A stretch of DNA of 64,000 bases from the NCBI RefSeq assembly GCF_048537545.1, contig NZ_CP183218.1; one strand, given 5' to 3'. This DNA is from Chania fonticola_B (GTDB lineage Bacteria > Pseudomonadota > Gammaproteobacteria > Enterobacterales > Enterobacteriaceae). The position numbers and the translations under genes were made by a program. Numbering within the stretch: position 1 is the first letter of the stretch; each line of letters starts with the position of its first letter. This document shows, piece after piece, positions 1-9,757 of this stretch. Below the pieces are notes generated by a model. The model had not been told where the DNA came from, made no database searches, and saw only the letters and a program-made list of their open reading frames with translations.

Positions 1-122
1 AGTGTTTCAAGCCATCCGGTCGCGTAATGAGGGATCGCGCAGCAAACACGGTAATGGTTTATCCGGCGAGCAACTCGCATTACACTAGGCATCTGCCACC
101 AAATATCAGAAAGGGAAACGCC

Positions 123-398
123 ATGATTGACCCGAAAAAAATTGAACAGATCGCACGCCAGGTCCAAGAGTCGATGCCTAAAGGCGTACGTGAATTCGGG
201 GAAGACGTTGAGAAAAAAATCCGCCAGGTACTGCAAGCGCAGTTGACCCGTCTGGATCTGGTTAACCGCGAAGAATTTGACGTGCAGACTCAAGTCCTGC
301 TGCGCACCCGCGAGAAGCTGGCATTGCTGGAACAGCGCCTGACTGAATTGGAAGGCAAGCTGGATACCGCACCGGTAGCCAAGCCAGCAGACGAATAA
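123..398 (+). CDS. ubiK: UbiK, ubiquinone biosynthesis accessory factor
   Basis: A 91-residue protein of the BMFP/YqiC family, which helps assemble the soluble Ubi complex for the late steps of ubiquinone synthesis. It opens with MIDPKKIEQIARQVQ and has a C-terminal heptad-rich stretch (about residues 45-85) typical of the trimeric coiled coil of this family. An upstream in-frame ATG at 27 would add 32 residues with no resemblance to the family; the ATG at 123 follows a purine-rich AGAAAGGGAAA stretch and gives the usual length. It is a single-gene unit ended by a hairpin shared with the convergent yjeH. Confidence 0.93.
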   Translation: MIDPKKIEQIARQVQESMPKGVREFGEDVEKKIRQVLQAQLTRLDLVNREEFDVQTQVLLRTREKLALLEQRLTELEGKLDTAPVAKPADE

Positions 399-407
399 GT
401 TTATTGT

Positions 408-431
408 AAGGGGCGCATCAATGCGCCCTTA
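408..431. terminator. Bidirectional hairpin between ubiK and yjeH
   Basis: GGGCGC (411-416) pairs with GCGCCC (423-428) around a six-base loop, with short A/T flanks on both sides. It lies between two convergent genes and overlaps the yjeH stop codon. Confidence 0.6.
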
Positions 432-1682
432 TTGCTTGGAGACCACCGCCGGCGTTTTACGCGGCAGCACCAGCCAAATCAGCACCAACATCGCCAGCGC
501 ATACAGGCTTTTCCAGCCGATAATCACTAGTAACAACAAGCACAAAGCGGATCCGACGATCGCCATCAGCCGCGAACGCCCCTGCAAGATCCGCCAACCC
601 GCCAACATACACAGCAGATAAATCAGCACGAAAATGCCATTGGCATACACCAGCAACGTATCCAGCGGCAGCTTCAGGGTATAGATCAGCAAAGTGAACA
701 GCAGGCAGCAACCTACCACTGCGCTCAATGCATTGACCGGCACCTGACCCGCAGAGAGTTTGGCTAAGCCGCTAGCAGGCTTTTCCTGGGCCTGTGACCA
801 GACCAGGCGGGCAAAGCTCTGGGTGTAGATATTCACGCTGGCAAAACAGGCCAGATAGCCGATGATGCAGGCGATCCACAGCGCATGTTCGCCAAACAGT
901 TGCACCACAATCCCCGGCAACGAAGCGGCCGCCGCCTGATGTTCGCCGTAAGCATGGAAGTGCAGCACCGCTACGGTACAGCCCCAATAGACCGCCCCCG
1001 CCACCAACAGCCCGAGCATTAACGCACGCGGAAAGTCCCGCTCTGGATGGCGAAACTCGGTCGCCAGATGAGCAAAAGCCTCCAGCCCGACAAAGCACCA
1101 GAACATCACCGCCAACGCGTTAAACATATTAGGAGGAGAAATATCGCTGACCGCAGGCCATGGGATTTGGGATGGGGTAATGCCGCCTTGCCACCAGATA
1201 GCCCCCACCAGAGCTATCACCAGAAGGGCAATCAAGGTCTGAATATTGGCACTGGAACCGGCGCTGCGTGTGCCAAGCAGCCAAATCACCACTAGCGTGA
1301 CAATTTGCACCAGCAACAGGCCGTTGGCATCCCAACCAAAGGTGGCCTGCCAGAATCCTGCGGCGATTTGTAATGCGGCAGGCAAGCCAACGGGGATCAC
1401 AGAGAGGAACAGCCAAGCGGTTACCTTTGCCATGCGTGGCCCAAAAGCCAGGCCGACAAAATGCGCGGCACCACCGGCACTGGGGAAATGGCGGCCCAAC
1501 GCCGCAAAAGCGATGGCGATCGGGAATACCAGCACAATCAGTATTGGCCAGGCCCACAGGCTGTCGCCCCCCGCCACCTGCGCCGCCAATGCCGGAACGG
1601 CAAAGACCCCTGTACCCAGCAGTGAAGTGGACAATAGCCCAACGCCCTGCGCTAAACTCAGCTCCTGCTTAAGTCCACTCAC
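429..1682 (-). CDS. yjeH: YjeH-type L-methionine/branched-chain amino acid exporter (APC family)
   Basis: A 417-residue polytopic inner-membrane protein of the amino acid-polyamine-organocation family, with about twelve hydrophobic segments and an N-terminal GVGLLSTSLLGTGVFAVPAL region characteristic of YjeH. In E. coli the orthologue exports methionine, leucine, isoleucine and valine; the function here rests on similarity. The start follows an AGGGTGG ribosome-binding site. It is monocistronic, with hldE downstream-to-upstream on the same strand but separated by its own leader. Confidence 0.85.
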   Translation of the reverse strand: MSGLKQELSLAQGVGLLSTSLLGTGVFAVPALAAQVAGGDSLWAWPILIVLVFPIAIAFAALGRHFPSAGGAAHFVGLAFGPRMAKVTAWLFLSVIPVGLPAALQIAAGFWQATFGWDANGLLLVQIVTLVVIWLLGTRSAGSSANIQTLIALLVIALVGAIWWQGGITPSQIPWPAVSDISPPNMFNALAVMFWCFVGLEAFAHLATEFRHPERDFPRALMLGLLVAGAVYWGCTVAVLHFHAYGEHQAAAASLPGIVVQLFGEHALWIACIIGYLACFASVNIYTQSFARLVWSQAQEKPASGLAKLSAGQVPVNALSAVVGCCLLFTLLIYTLKLPLDTLLVYANGIFVLIYLLCMLAGWRILQGRSRLMAIVGSALCLLLLVIIGWKSLYALAMLVLIWLVLPRKTPAVVSKQ

Positions 1683-1751
1683 TGCAAACCACCCTGTTTA
1701 CCCGTCGTCTTTTTCGGGCGCAGTGCTCAGCGCCCCTACAGTCAAAAAATA

Positions 1752-3182
1752 TTAACCGCGCCCATCCTTGATGGCCTTGATGATGTTGGTGGTGGATAAC
1801 CCATCTTCAAAGTTCAGTACCCGCACATCGCCACCGTTGGCCCAGACTTCAGCACTGCCAGCAATCTCATGCGGCTGGTAGTCACCGCCCTTCACCAGTA
1901 GATCTGGCAGAACTTCGGCGATCAGGCGTTGCGGCGTATCTTCTTCAAACGGCACTACCCAATCCACGGCTCCCAGCGCGCCCAACACCACCATACGGTT
2001 TTCCAACAGGTTAACCGGGCGGGTTTCCCCTTTCAGGCGTTTGGTTGACGCATCGCTGTTCACCGCCACGATCAGGCGATCGCCCAATTTGCGCGCATTC
2101 GCCAGGTACGAGACATGGCCTGCGTGCAGAATGTCGAAGATGCCGTTGGTCATCACCACTTTCTCGCCGCGTTGGCGCGCCTGCGCTACTGCTTTTTTCA
2201 GCTCGGCTTCTGTCATTACACCAAAGCCGGTTTCGGCGCGGCCACGAATGGCGTTTTCCAGCTCGACTGGCGAGACGGTCGAGGTGCCCAACTTACCCAC
2301 CACCACACCGGCGGCGGCGTTAGCCAGGAAGCAGGACTCTTCCAGAGTATTACCCGCCGCCAGGGCGGTGGCCAGCACACCGATCACCGTATCACCGGCA
2401 CCGGTCACGTCGAACACTTCCTGCGCCTGGGTTGGCAGATGCAACGGCTCACGGCCCGGTTGCAGCAACGTCATCCCCTGCTCGGAACGGGTGATCAGCA
2501 GTGCAGACAGTTCAAAGTCCGCCACCAGCTTCATCCCACGCGTCACCAGCTCTTCTTCACTTTGACAATGACCGACTACGGCTTCAAATTCGGACAGGTT
2601 TGGGGTCAGCAGCGTGGCACCGCGGTAACGTTCAAAATCGGTGCCTTTCGGGTCGATCAGTACCGGAACCTTCGCCGCACGCGCCAATGCGATCATGCCT
2701 TGCACCTTGCTCAGCGCGCCCTTGGCGTAATCCGACAGTACCAGTGCGCCAATCTGCGGCAATGCCTGCTGGATACGCTCCATGATCGGCTGCGGATCGA
2801 CGTTGGAGAAACCCTCCTCGAAGTCCAGGCGGATCAGCTGTTGGTTACGGGAAAGTACGCGCAGCTTGGTGATAGTTGGGTGCGTAGGGACCGAGACAAA
2901 GTCACAGCGCACGTTAACTTCGTTGAGCTTGGCGCTCAGCGCACGCGCCGCGTCGTCGATCCCCGTCAGACCCACCAGGCGCGAATTGGCACCCAACGAG
3001 GCGATGTTCATCGCGACGTTAGCCGCACCACCGGGACGCTCTTCGATGGTTTCAACCTTGACCACCGGCACCGGCGCTTCCGGTGAAATACGGCTGGTCG
3101 GCCCATACCAATAGCGATCCAACATGACGTCACCAACCACCAACACACCGGCGCGGCGAAAATCAGGTAGTGTAACTTTCAT
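1752..3182 (-). CDS. hldE: HldE, bifunctional heptose-7-phosphate kinase / heptose-1-phosphate adenylyltransferase
   Basis: A 476-residue cytosolic enzyme of ADP-L-glycero-D-manno-heptose synthesis for the lipopolysaccharide inner core. Residues about 1-318 form a PfkB/ribokinase domain with the GAGDT catalytic loop near residue 260. Residues about 340-476 form a nucleotidyltransferase domain with the TNGIFDILHAGH motif near 344-355. The length equals that of E. coli HldE (477). It is followed upstream by glnE on the same strand (115-bp gap), the common enterobacterial glnE-hldE arrangement. Confidence 0.96.
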   Translation of the reverse strand: MKVTLPDFRRAGVLVVGDVMLDRYWYGPTSRISPEAPVPVVKVETIEERPGGAANVAMNIASLGANSRLVGLTGIDDAARALSAKLNEVNVRCDFVSVPTHPTITKLRVLSRNQQLIRLDFEEGFSNVDPQPIMERIQQALPQIGALVLSDYAKGALSKVQGMIALARAAKVPVLIDPKGTDFERYRGATLLTPNLSEFEAVVGHCQSEEELVTRGMKLVADFELSALLITRSEQGMTLLQPGREPLHLPTQAQEVFDVTGAGDTVIGVLATALAAGNTLEESCFLANAAAGVVVGKLGTSTVSPVELENAIRGRAETGFGVMTEAELKKAVAQARQRGEKVVMTNGIFDILHAGHVSYLANARKLGDRLIVAVNSDASTKRLKGETRPVNLLENRMVVLGALGAVDWVVPFEEDTPQRLIAEVLPDLLVKGGDYQPHEIAGSAEVWANGGDVRVLNFEDGLSTTNIIKAIKDGRG

Positions 3183-3296
3183 CCGATAACTCCAAACAAG
3201 TCATAAAAATAAATTCGGCAGATATTAGCATAATAGCCCGCAATACCCGTAAAAACTGCCTACCAGCTCAATGCTTAGGCAAACAATACGTCTCCC

Positions 3297-6134
3297 TCAG
3301 CCCAGCCATTTGCTCCAACTGGCGCGCACCTGCTCACGCTCGGCAGCAAACAGCTCGCTGCTGACTTTGCTGGAGTGTTCCTGTAACGCCAGATGGTGGA
3401 TCTCATCACGCATGGTGACATAAGCCTGGGTCAACGCCTGGGCCTCGTCTTCAGGCATGATGTCGTAATTAGCCATCAGCTCAAAGATACGCACGTTATC
3501 CGACCAACGCGTCAGGCGCGGTTCGCCCGCGGCATAACCTAAGACCAGGTATTGGGCAATAAATTCGATATCGGTGATCCCGCCTTCGTCCGCTTTGATA
3601 TCAAACAGATCGCGCTGTTTGCTGCCCAGATGGTTGCGCATTTTCTCGCGCATTTCACGCACCTCCTGCTGCAGCTTGTTCACTTCACGCGGTTTGCACA
3701 AAATTTCGCGGCGGATCGCATCGAACTGCTGATGCAGCGCCGGATCGCCATACACGATGCGCGCCCGCACCAGAGCCTGATGCTCCCAGGTCCAGGCTTC
3801 GTTACGCTGATAATCGGCAAAGGCTTCGACGGTGCTGACCAGCATCCCGGCAGCTCCGGAAGGACGCAGACGGGCATCCACCTCATAGAGAATGCCGGAA
3901 GAGGTGCGGGTGCTGAACAAATGCATCACCCGCTGCGCCAGGCGCAGATAGAACTGACGGCCATCGATGCAGCGATCGCCATCCGTCATGACGTCTGGTG
4001 GACAATCCAGCAGGAACACCAGATCTAGATCCGAGCTATAGCCCAGTTCCCAGCCCCCCAGCTTACCGTAGCCGATCACCGCGAACCCTAACCCCTCCCG
4101 CTCATGCAGATGGGTTGGTTGACCGTAGCGCGCGACCATGTCTTTCCACGCCTGCTGCACCACCGCATCAATGATCGCCTCGGCCAGATAGGTTAAGTGA
4201 TCGCTCACTTTCATCACCGGCAGCACCTCGGCGATATCCGCAGCGGCAATGCGCAAGTGTTGTGCCTGCTTGAACTGCCGCAACGCTTCCAACTGCTGTT
4301 CTTCATCGTCTTCCGGCACCCGCAGGCGGTATTGGCGCAGTTCGCTACGATAGGCATCCGGAGCCACCGGTTGGTACAGCGTGGCCGGATCCAACAGCTC
4401 GTCGAGCAACAGTGGGTAACGCGCCAGTTGACTAGCCACCATCGGGGATGCGGCACAAAGGCGGATCAGGTGGCTGAGAGCGGCATGGTATTCCACCAGC
4501 AGCTCGAGGTAGGTGGTGCGGGTCACGATGCTTAGCAACAGCTGGGTCAGGCGCGTCAGAGCCGTGGCCGCGTCCACGCGCGAACACACTTCGGCCAGCA
4601 AGCGTGGCATCAGTTGATCCAGCACGTCACGGCCACGCGGGCCAATGGTGCGTTTGTCCACGTCGTGGCGGAAGTCGGCGATGGAACGCAGCATCTGCCG
4701 CCGCGCCTCTTCGTCCAGATGGGGCGTCAGTGGCTCTAGCTCGCTCTCATCCAACGCATCCTGCCACAGGCTGTGGTAATGCTGGTAGTTGGGATCTTCG
4801 CCTACGTCTGGGCTATCGTCGCCGATCAGGTCATCAAATACCGTACGGACCTGGCGCATGTGCTCGTCCAGCACCATCATCAACGACGGCCAGTCCGGCT
4901 GGTCCATTCCCCAGGCCAGTCGCGCCTGATCCAGCTCGTCCTGCGGCAGGGTCTGGGTCTGCTGGTCGGCAATCGCCTGCAACAGATTCTCCAGCCGCCG
5001 CAGGAACAGATAGCCGTCACTCAGCTCTGCGACCTGCTGCGCGGTCAACAACCCCAGTTCACCCACCGCCTGCAACGTCGGCAGCAGTGATCGCCCCTGC
5101 AAACTGGGCTCACGCCCACCACGGATCAGTTGGAAGACCTGGGTGATAAATTCGATTTCGCGGATGCCACCGGCACCCAGCTTGATGTTGTCCTTCAGCC
5201 CCCGCCGCCGCACTTCGCGGGCAATCATGCCCTTCATATTACGCAGCGACTGGATCACGCTGAAATCGATATAGCGACGGAACACGAATGGCCGCAATGT
5301 CTTACGCAGCTCCTGGCTGTAGGCATCTTCATGCCCCCCCATCAGGCGCGCCTTGACCATCGCGTAGCGTTCCCAATCGCGCCCCTGCTCCTGATAATAA
5401 TCTTCCAGCGCGGCAAAGCTCATCACCAGCGGGCCGCTATCGCCAAACGGCCGCAGACGCATATCGACGCGGTAGACAAAGCCGTCGATGGTTTGCTGAT
5501 CCAACGCTTTGATCAGCCGTTGCCCCAGGCGGGTAAAGAATTGGGCGTTATCCAACTCACGCCGCCCGCCTTGGGTATGGCCGTTTTCCGGATAGGCAAA
5601 GATCAGATCGATATCAGAGGAGAAGTTCAGTTCACCACCGCCGAGTTTGCCCATCCCCAGGATCAGCAAAGGCTGCGGCACGCCATCGGCATTGCAAGGC
5701 GTGCCCCACTCGCGGCAACAGGTTTGATAGAGCCAGTCACGAGCGCTGACGATCAGCGTTTCTGCCAGAGCACTCAGCTGTTGTAGCGTTTCTTGCGTGG
5801 TACATAGCTGCTGAGCCTGCGCCCAGGCAATACGCACCAGGCTCTCACGGCGAAACAGGCGCAGCACGCGCATTAGCTGCGCTTCGTCCTGCACCTCTTC
5901 AAGCTCATCCTGCAACCAGGCGGCATAGTGCTGCCACTCATCGGCCACCGGCGGCTGCTGGCGTAACGTTACCAACCATTCAGGATGGCCGAGCAACATG
6001 TCGCTGACAAAATCACTCGACGCCAGAACGCTTTGTTCTGCGGCGCTGAGCATTAACTCCGCGCCCTGAGTTTCCTGAAATCGCTGCACGATGTTCTGTG
6101 CCTGAAGCTGTAACGCAGCAGAGAGTGGCAACAT
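3297..6134 (-). CDS. glnE: GlnE, glutamine synthetase adenylyltransferase/deadenylase
   Basis: A 945-residue bifunctional enzyme (E. coli 946) that adenylylates and deadenylylates glutamine synthetase under control of PII. Two nucleotidyltransferase domains are visible: GMGKLGGGELNFSSDIDL near residue 160-177 and GYGKLGGWELGYSSDLDL near 688-705, each with the G-G/K-L-G...S-x-DxD signature. Located between ygiF and hldE on the same strand, as in other Enterobacterales; the 47-bp gap to ygiF suggests co-transcription. Confidence 0.96.
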   Translation of the reverse strand: MLPLSAALQLQAQNIVQRFQETQGAELMLSAAEQSVLASSDFVSDMLLGHPEWLVTLRQQPPVADEWQHYAAWLQDELEEVQDEAQLMRVLRLFRRESLVRIAWAQAQQLCTTQETLQQLSALAETLIVSARDWLYQTCCREWGTPCNADGVPQPLLILGMGKLGGGELNFSSDIDLIFAYPENGHTQGGRRELDNAQFFTRLGQRLIKALDQQTIDGFVYRVDMRLRPFGDSGPLVMSFAALEDYYQEQGRDWERYAMVKARLMGGHEDAYSQELRKTLRPFVFRRYIDFSVIQSLRNMKGMIAREVRRRGLKDNIKLGAGGIREIEFITQVFQLIRGGREPSLQGRSLLPTLQAVGELGLLTAQQVAELSDGYLFLRRLENLLQAIADQQTQTLPQDELDQARLAWGMDQPDWPSLMMVLDEHMRQVRTVFDDLIGDDSPDVGEDPNYQHYHSLWQDALDESELEPLTPHLDEEARRQMLRSIADFRHDVDKRTIGPRGRDVLDQLMPRLLAEVCSRVDAATALTRLTQLLLSIVTRTTYLELLVEYHAALSHLIRLCAASPMVASQLARYPLLLDELLDPATLYQPVAPDAYRSELRQYRLRVPEDDEEQQLEALRQFKQAQHLRIAAADIAEVLPVMKVSDHLTYLAEAIIDAVVQQAWKDMVARYGQPTHLHEREGLGFAVIGYGKLGGWELGYSSDLDLVFLLDCPPDVMTDGDRCIDGRQFYLRLAQRVMHLFSTRTSSGILYEVDARLRPSGAAGMLVSTVEAFADYQRNEAWTWEHQALVRARIVYGDPALHQQFDAIRREILCKPREVNKLQQEVREMREKMRNHLGSKQRDLFDIKADEGGITDIEFIAQYLVLGYAAGEPRLTRWSDNVRIFELMANYDIMPEDEAQALTQAYVTMRDEIHHLALQEHSSKVSSELFAAEREQVRASWSKWLG

Positions 6135-6181
6135 AGTGAATGACCCGTTCTATGGCCTGCAGCCCGGCAGGCCCGCTGGAG

Positions 6182-7489
6182 TTAACGAACCGCGCCGTTT
6201 AACCAGAATGGCGCATGGGATAATGCCTGTTTGCGGCTGGCTTCGTACCAACCCTGACGACGCTCGGCAATGGCTGATTGCAGTTCGCGCCAACTGTCGA
6301 TATACGGCCCGGTTTCGCTATCCGGATAGGCACCAGAAAGCAGGATAAACGCCAGCACCTGGCGCGTCAGGCGTGGCAGTTGCTCTTGATATTCATCTTC
6401 ATTCAGGGTGCGCGTAAAGGCTTCTTTCAGCTCTGCGGCGCTACGGCCCAGCATGATATCGCTAAAACGCTTGAATGAACCATCCAGCTTAGCCTGCGAT
6501 TTGGCATCGATAAACGGCCGCCATGCGCCGGTGATCAACCACGATGTGAGTGCCAACTTACATTGCAGATACTCCGTGCCGTAGCACAGCTCCTGCGGCT
6601 GGGTGGTTTTATCCACCAGCAAAGGCTCCAAAGCCGTCAGCCGAGCGCGCAGATCGGTGCTTGCCTTGCGCGGAACCAAGCCGCCAAAGATCACCAGCGC
6701 CTGGCGGATCAGACCGATGGCTTCCATTACCGCACGGCGTGCCTGCTTGTCGCCACGCAGCCACAGCTCTTCGTGATACTGCCAATGGCTCAGCGCCAGC
6801 TCGAAAGCGGCAACCATGCCTTGTTCTACCGTGGACTTAGGTGCAGGCTTCAGCACGCTTAATGGGCGTAACTCACGTTCGGCATTGCCCTGCGCCAGAT
6901 GATAGCCCCGAGCCGCTTTACTGAGGCTACCCTGGCGTAAACCACCCTGTTCCGCCAATGCGGCTGCCAATGCCAGCAAATCAGCAGTCTCACCGCTTTT
7001 CAGCTCCAGTTCCAGCTCGCATAACGGTTCAGCGAGGTCACCCGCGCGCACTTCACCCTGGTCGAGGCCAATCTCAATCTCGCTTGCGCCGTAAGTGACC
7101 ACCCACTTTTCACGCACAAAGTCAGTACGGAACAGCGGCTGCAACGCCTTTTGCAACGGGGCCAGCTTGCAGCCCTCCGGCCAGATATCCGCCGGGAATT
7201 TTTTCAGCGCCAGCGCGGGTTTGGCGATGGCGACGTTAAATTCCGGCCGCTGGTGCAGCCCCCCCACCACCGAACCGGCGGTTTTGATGGTCATTTCATA
7301 GCTATCGTCAAAACCGCGAATACGCAGGCCCATATCATGGTTGCGCAGGAAGTTGTCGGCGGTTTCATAGTAGATATTGGTCAGCTTCTGCGGCGCAGAA
7401 TGCTGATTAGGCCAGGCGGCAATCCGCTCCGGTAGGCTGGCAATCGCTGCGGGGGAAACAATAAACTTCAGTTCTATTTCAACGCTCAT
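6182..7489 (-). CDS. ygiF: YgiF, CYTH-CHAD inorganic triphosphatase
   Basis: A 435-residue protein starting MSVEIELKFIV, where EIELKF is the CYTH tunnel signature. The CYTH domain spans about residues 1-200 and a histidine/basic CHAD domain occupies the remainder. The E. coli orthologue hydrolyses tripolyphosphate. A longer frame opens at 7750, but the first 87 codons do not resemble the family and cover the divergent ygiM promoter region, so the ATG at 7489 is chosen; it gives the family length (433). Confidence 0.92.
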   Translation of the reverse strand: MSVEIELKFIVSPAAIASLPERIAAWPNQHSAPQKLTNIYYETADNFLRNHDMGLRIRGFDDSYEMTIKTAGSVVGGLHQRPEFNVAIAKPALALKKFPADIWPEGCKLAPLQKALQPLFRTDFVREKWVVTYGASEIEIGLDQGEVRAGDLAEPLCELELELKSGETADLLALAAALAEQGGLRQGSLSKAARGYHLAQGNAERELRPLSVLKPAPKSTVEQGMVAAFELALSHWQYHEELWLRGDKQARRAVMEAIGLIRQALVIFGGLVPRKASTDLRARLTALEPLLVDKTTQPQELCYGTEYLQCKLALTSWLITGAWRPFIDAKSQAKLDGSFKRFSDIMLGRSAAELKEAFTRTLNEDEYQEQLPRLTRQVLAFILLSGAYPDSETGPYIDSWRELQSAIAERRQGWYEASRKQALSHAPFWLNGAVR

Positions 7490-7767
7490 AGTTCTTTTAC
7501 ACCAATAGGTTAGGCATTCGCGTGAGTCTTCACGGCGGCGGAGTCTGCCGGCCGCACTCAGCCCGACGACGCACAGTGAGAGTATCTTACCGCGATTCCC
7601 CCTGACTTGACTCTGCCAACTGCAGAAAAAACCTGTTACGTTATAGAATGCTGCGCAACTGACGGGATTTAGCATAGTAAGATAGTTCCCATTCCGGTTT
7701 TGGCGTTGCGCCGTCAGACTGAACGCTCTACTATCGTTCCATAAATCCACGCAGAAACGATGACATA

Positions 7768-8385
7768 ATGCAGAAATTACGCCTGATTTGCCTTGCCGTG
7801 CTAAGTTTTAGCATCACTTGGGGCGCACATGCCGAAGATAAACGCTATATCTCCGATGAATTAAATACTTATGTCCATAGCGGCCCAGGTAACCAATACC
7901 GTATCGTCGGCACCTTGAATGCCGGTGAAGAAGTCACGCTGTTGAGCGTCAATGACAGCACCAGCTACGGCCAGATCCGCGATTCCAAAGGACGCAGCGT
8001 CTGGATCCCGCTGGATCAGCTGAGCCAGACGCCAAGCCTGCGCACCCAGGTGCCAGAGCTGGAACAGCAGGTGAAAACCCTGACCGACAAGCTGGCCAAT
8101 ATTGATAATAGCTGGAACCAGCGCACCGCCGAAATGCAGCAGAAAGTGGCCGCCAGCGATAGCACCATCAGCGGCCTGCAGCAGGAAAACCAGGATCTGA
8201 AAAATCAGCTGGTTGTGGCGCAGAAGAAGGTGAACGCGGTGAATCTGCAACTTGATGACAAACAGCGCACCATTATTCTGCAATGGTTCATGTACGGCGG
8301 CGGCGTTGCCGGCGTTGGTTTACTGCTCGGCCTGCTGTTGCCGCACCTGATCCCACGCCGCAAGAATAACCGCTGGATGAACTGA
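7768..8385 (+). CDS. ygiM: YgiM, SH3-domain periplasmic protein with C-terminal membrane anchor
   Basis: A 205-residue protein with an N-terminal signal peptide (cleavage probably after AHA, residue 22), a bacterial SH3 domain (about 24-90), a coiled coil (about 92-160) and a C-terminal transmembrane helix near 170-190 followed by a basic tail RRKNNR. This is the 'SH3 and anchor domain' family; the molecular role is unknown. It is divergent from ygiF and directly precedes cca, as in E. coli, but has its own terminator. Confidence 0.88.
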   Translation: MQKLRLICLAVLSFSITWGAHAEDKRYISDELNTYVHSGPGNQYRIVGTLNAGEEVTLLSVNDSTSYGQIRDSKGRSVWIPLDQLSQTPSLRTQVPELEQQVKTLTDKLANIDNSWNQRTAEMQQKVAASDSTISGLQQENQDLKNQLVVAQKKVNAVNLQLDDKQRTIILQWFMYGGGVAGVGLLLGLLLPHLIPRRKNNRWMN

Positions 8386-8403
8386 TTGCTGTTCCGCCAG
8401 TTT

Positions 8404-8426
8404 AAGCGCCTTCGGGCGCTTTTTTA
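8404..8426 (+). terminator. Rho-independent terminator after ygiM
   Basis: AGCGCC (8405-8410), a TTCG tetraloop and GGCGCT (8415-8420) are followed by a run of six T residues. Confidence 0.9.
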
Positions 8427-8493
8427 TTGCCTGACGCATCCGCTGCCCAATTGATGTAATCTGATCAAACGAGCTATTGATAGGAGTTGAACC

Positions 8494-9729
8494 GTGAAAA
8501 TTTACCTGGTCGGCGGTGCCGTCCGTGACACCCTGCTTAACTTACCGGTAGTGGATCACGACTGGGTGGTGGTCGGCGCAACGCCTGCCGACCTATTGGC
8601 TCTTGGCTATCAGCAGGTGGGTAAAGACTTCCCGGTATTCCTCAACCCGCAAACTCATGAGGAGTATGCGCTGGCCCGCACCGAGCGCAAATCCGGCCAG
8701 GGTTACACCGGATTTACCTGCTACGCTGCCCCGGACGTGACGCTGGAAGAGGATCTGCTGCGGCGCGATCTCACCATCAACGCCATGGCGCGGGGTGATG
8801 ATGGAGCACTGGTTGACCCCTATAACGGCAAGGCCGATCTCGACGCCCGCCTGTTGCGCCATGTCTCCGACGCTTTTGGCGAAGATCCGCTGCGAGTGTT
8901 ACGCGTGGCGCGTTTTGCCGCCCGCTTTGCCTCCCTGGGTTTTACCGTCGCCCCTGAAACCAGCGCGCTGATGCAACAGATGGCCGAAAGCGGTGAACTG
9001 GCCTCCCTGACGGCGGAGCGCGTGTGGAAAGAGACCGAGAAGGCATTACAGAGCCAGAGCCCGCAGGTGTATTTCCAGGTGCTTCGCGACTGCGGAGCGT
9101 TGAAAGTGCTGTTCCCGGAAATCGACGCCCTGTTTGGCGTGCCAGCTCCAGAGAAATGGCACCCGGAAATTGATACTGGCGTACACACACTGATGACGCT
9201 GGCGATTGCCACCCAGCTCAGCCCCGAGGTAGATATCCGCTTCTCCGCGCTGTGCCACGATCTCGGGAAAGGCATCACGCCGCAAGAACTCTGGCCACAC
9301 CACTATGGCCATGGCCCTGCGGGCGTCAGGCTGGTAGAGAAGCTTTGCCAACGGCTGCGTGTTCCTAATCCAGTACGTGAGCTGGCGAAGCTGGTAGCGG
9401 AGTACCACGACCTGATCCACACGGCCAATAAACTGCGGCCAGAAACGCTGTTAAAACTGTTTGATGCCATCGACGTGTGGCGTAAACCGCAGCGGCTGGA
9501 GCAGATGATCCTCACCAGCGAAGCCGATGCCCGCGGGCGTACCGGTTTTGAAAACAACCCTTATCCGCAGGGCGATTACCTGCGCCAGGCCTATCAGGTC
9601 GCCAACGCGGTTTCGGTCAAAGAGGTGGTGGAAAGTGGCCTGCAAGGGCTGGCGATCCGCGACGAGGTCAAACGCCGCCGTCAGCAGGCGTTGGCGGACT
9701 GGAAGAAACAGCAAGAACCTCAGCCTTAG
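8494..9729 (+). CDS. cca: Multifunctional CCA tRNA nucleotidyltransferase
   Basis: A 411-residue class II CCA-adding enzyme that builds or repairs the 3' CCA of tRNAs. The start MKIYLVGGAVRD carries the G-G-x-V-R-D nucleotidyltransferase motif and RRDLTINAMA the second motif (near residue 90). A C-terminal HD phosphohydrolase domain is present (ALCHDLGKG near residue 250), the gammaproteobacterial form with phosphatase and phosphodiesterase activities. Length and position after ygiM agree with E. coli (412). An AGGAGTTGA ribosome-binding site precedes the ATG. Confidence 0.96.
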   Translation: MKIYLVGGAVRDTLLNLPVVDHDWVVVGATPADLLALGYQQVGKDFPVFLNPQTHEEYALARTERKSGQGYTGFTCYAAPDVTLEEDLLRRDLTINAMARGDDGALVDPYNGKADLDARLLRHVSDAFGEDPLRVLRVARFAARFASLGFTVAPETSALMQQMAESGELASLTAERVWKETEKALQSQSPQVYFQVLRDCGALKVLFPEIDALFGVPAPEKWHPEIDTGVHTLMTLAIATQLSPEVDIRFSALCHDLGKGITPQELWPHHYGHGPAGVRLVEKLCQRLRVPNPVRELAKLVAEYHDLIHTANKLRPETLLKLFDAIDVWRKPQRLEQMILTSEADARGRTGFENNPYPQGDYLRQAYQVANAVSVKEVVESGLQGLAIRDEVKRRRQQALADWKKQQEPQP

Positions 9730-9736
9730 GTAAAAC

Positions 9737-9753
9737 GGGCGCGGTATGCGCCC
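9737..9753 (-). terminator. Likely terminator of the lldPRD operon
   Basis: GGGCGC (9737-9742) and GCGCCC (9748-9753) form a hairpin. Read on the minus strand it is followed by CGTTTTA, so it can end lldD transcription; the T tract is short. Confidence 0.5.
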
Positions 9754-9757
9754 CTAC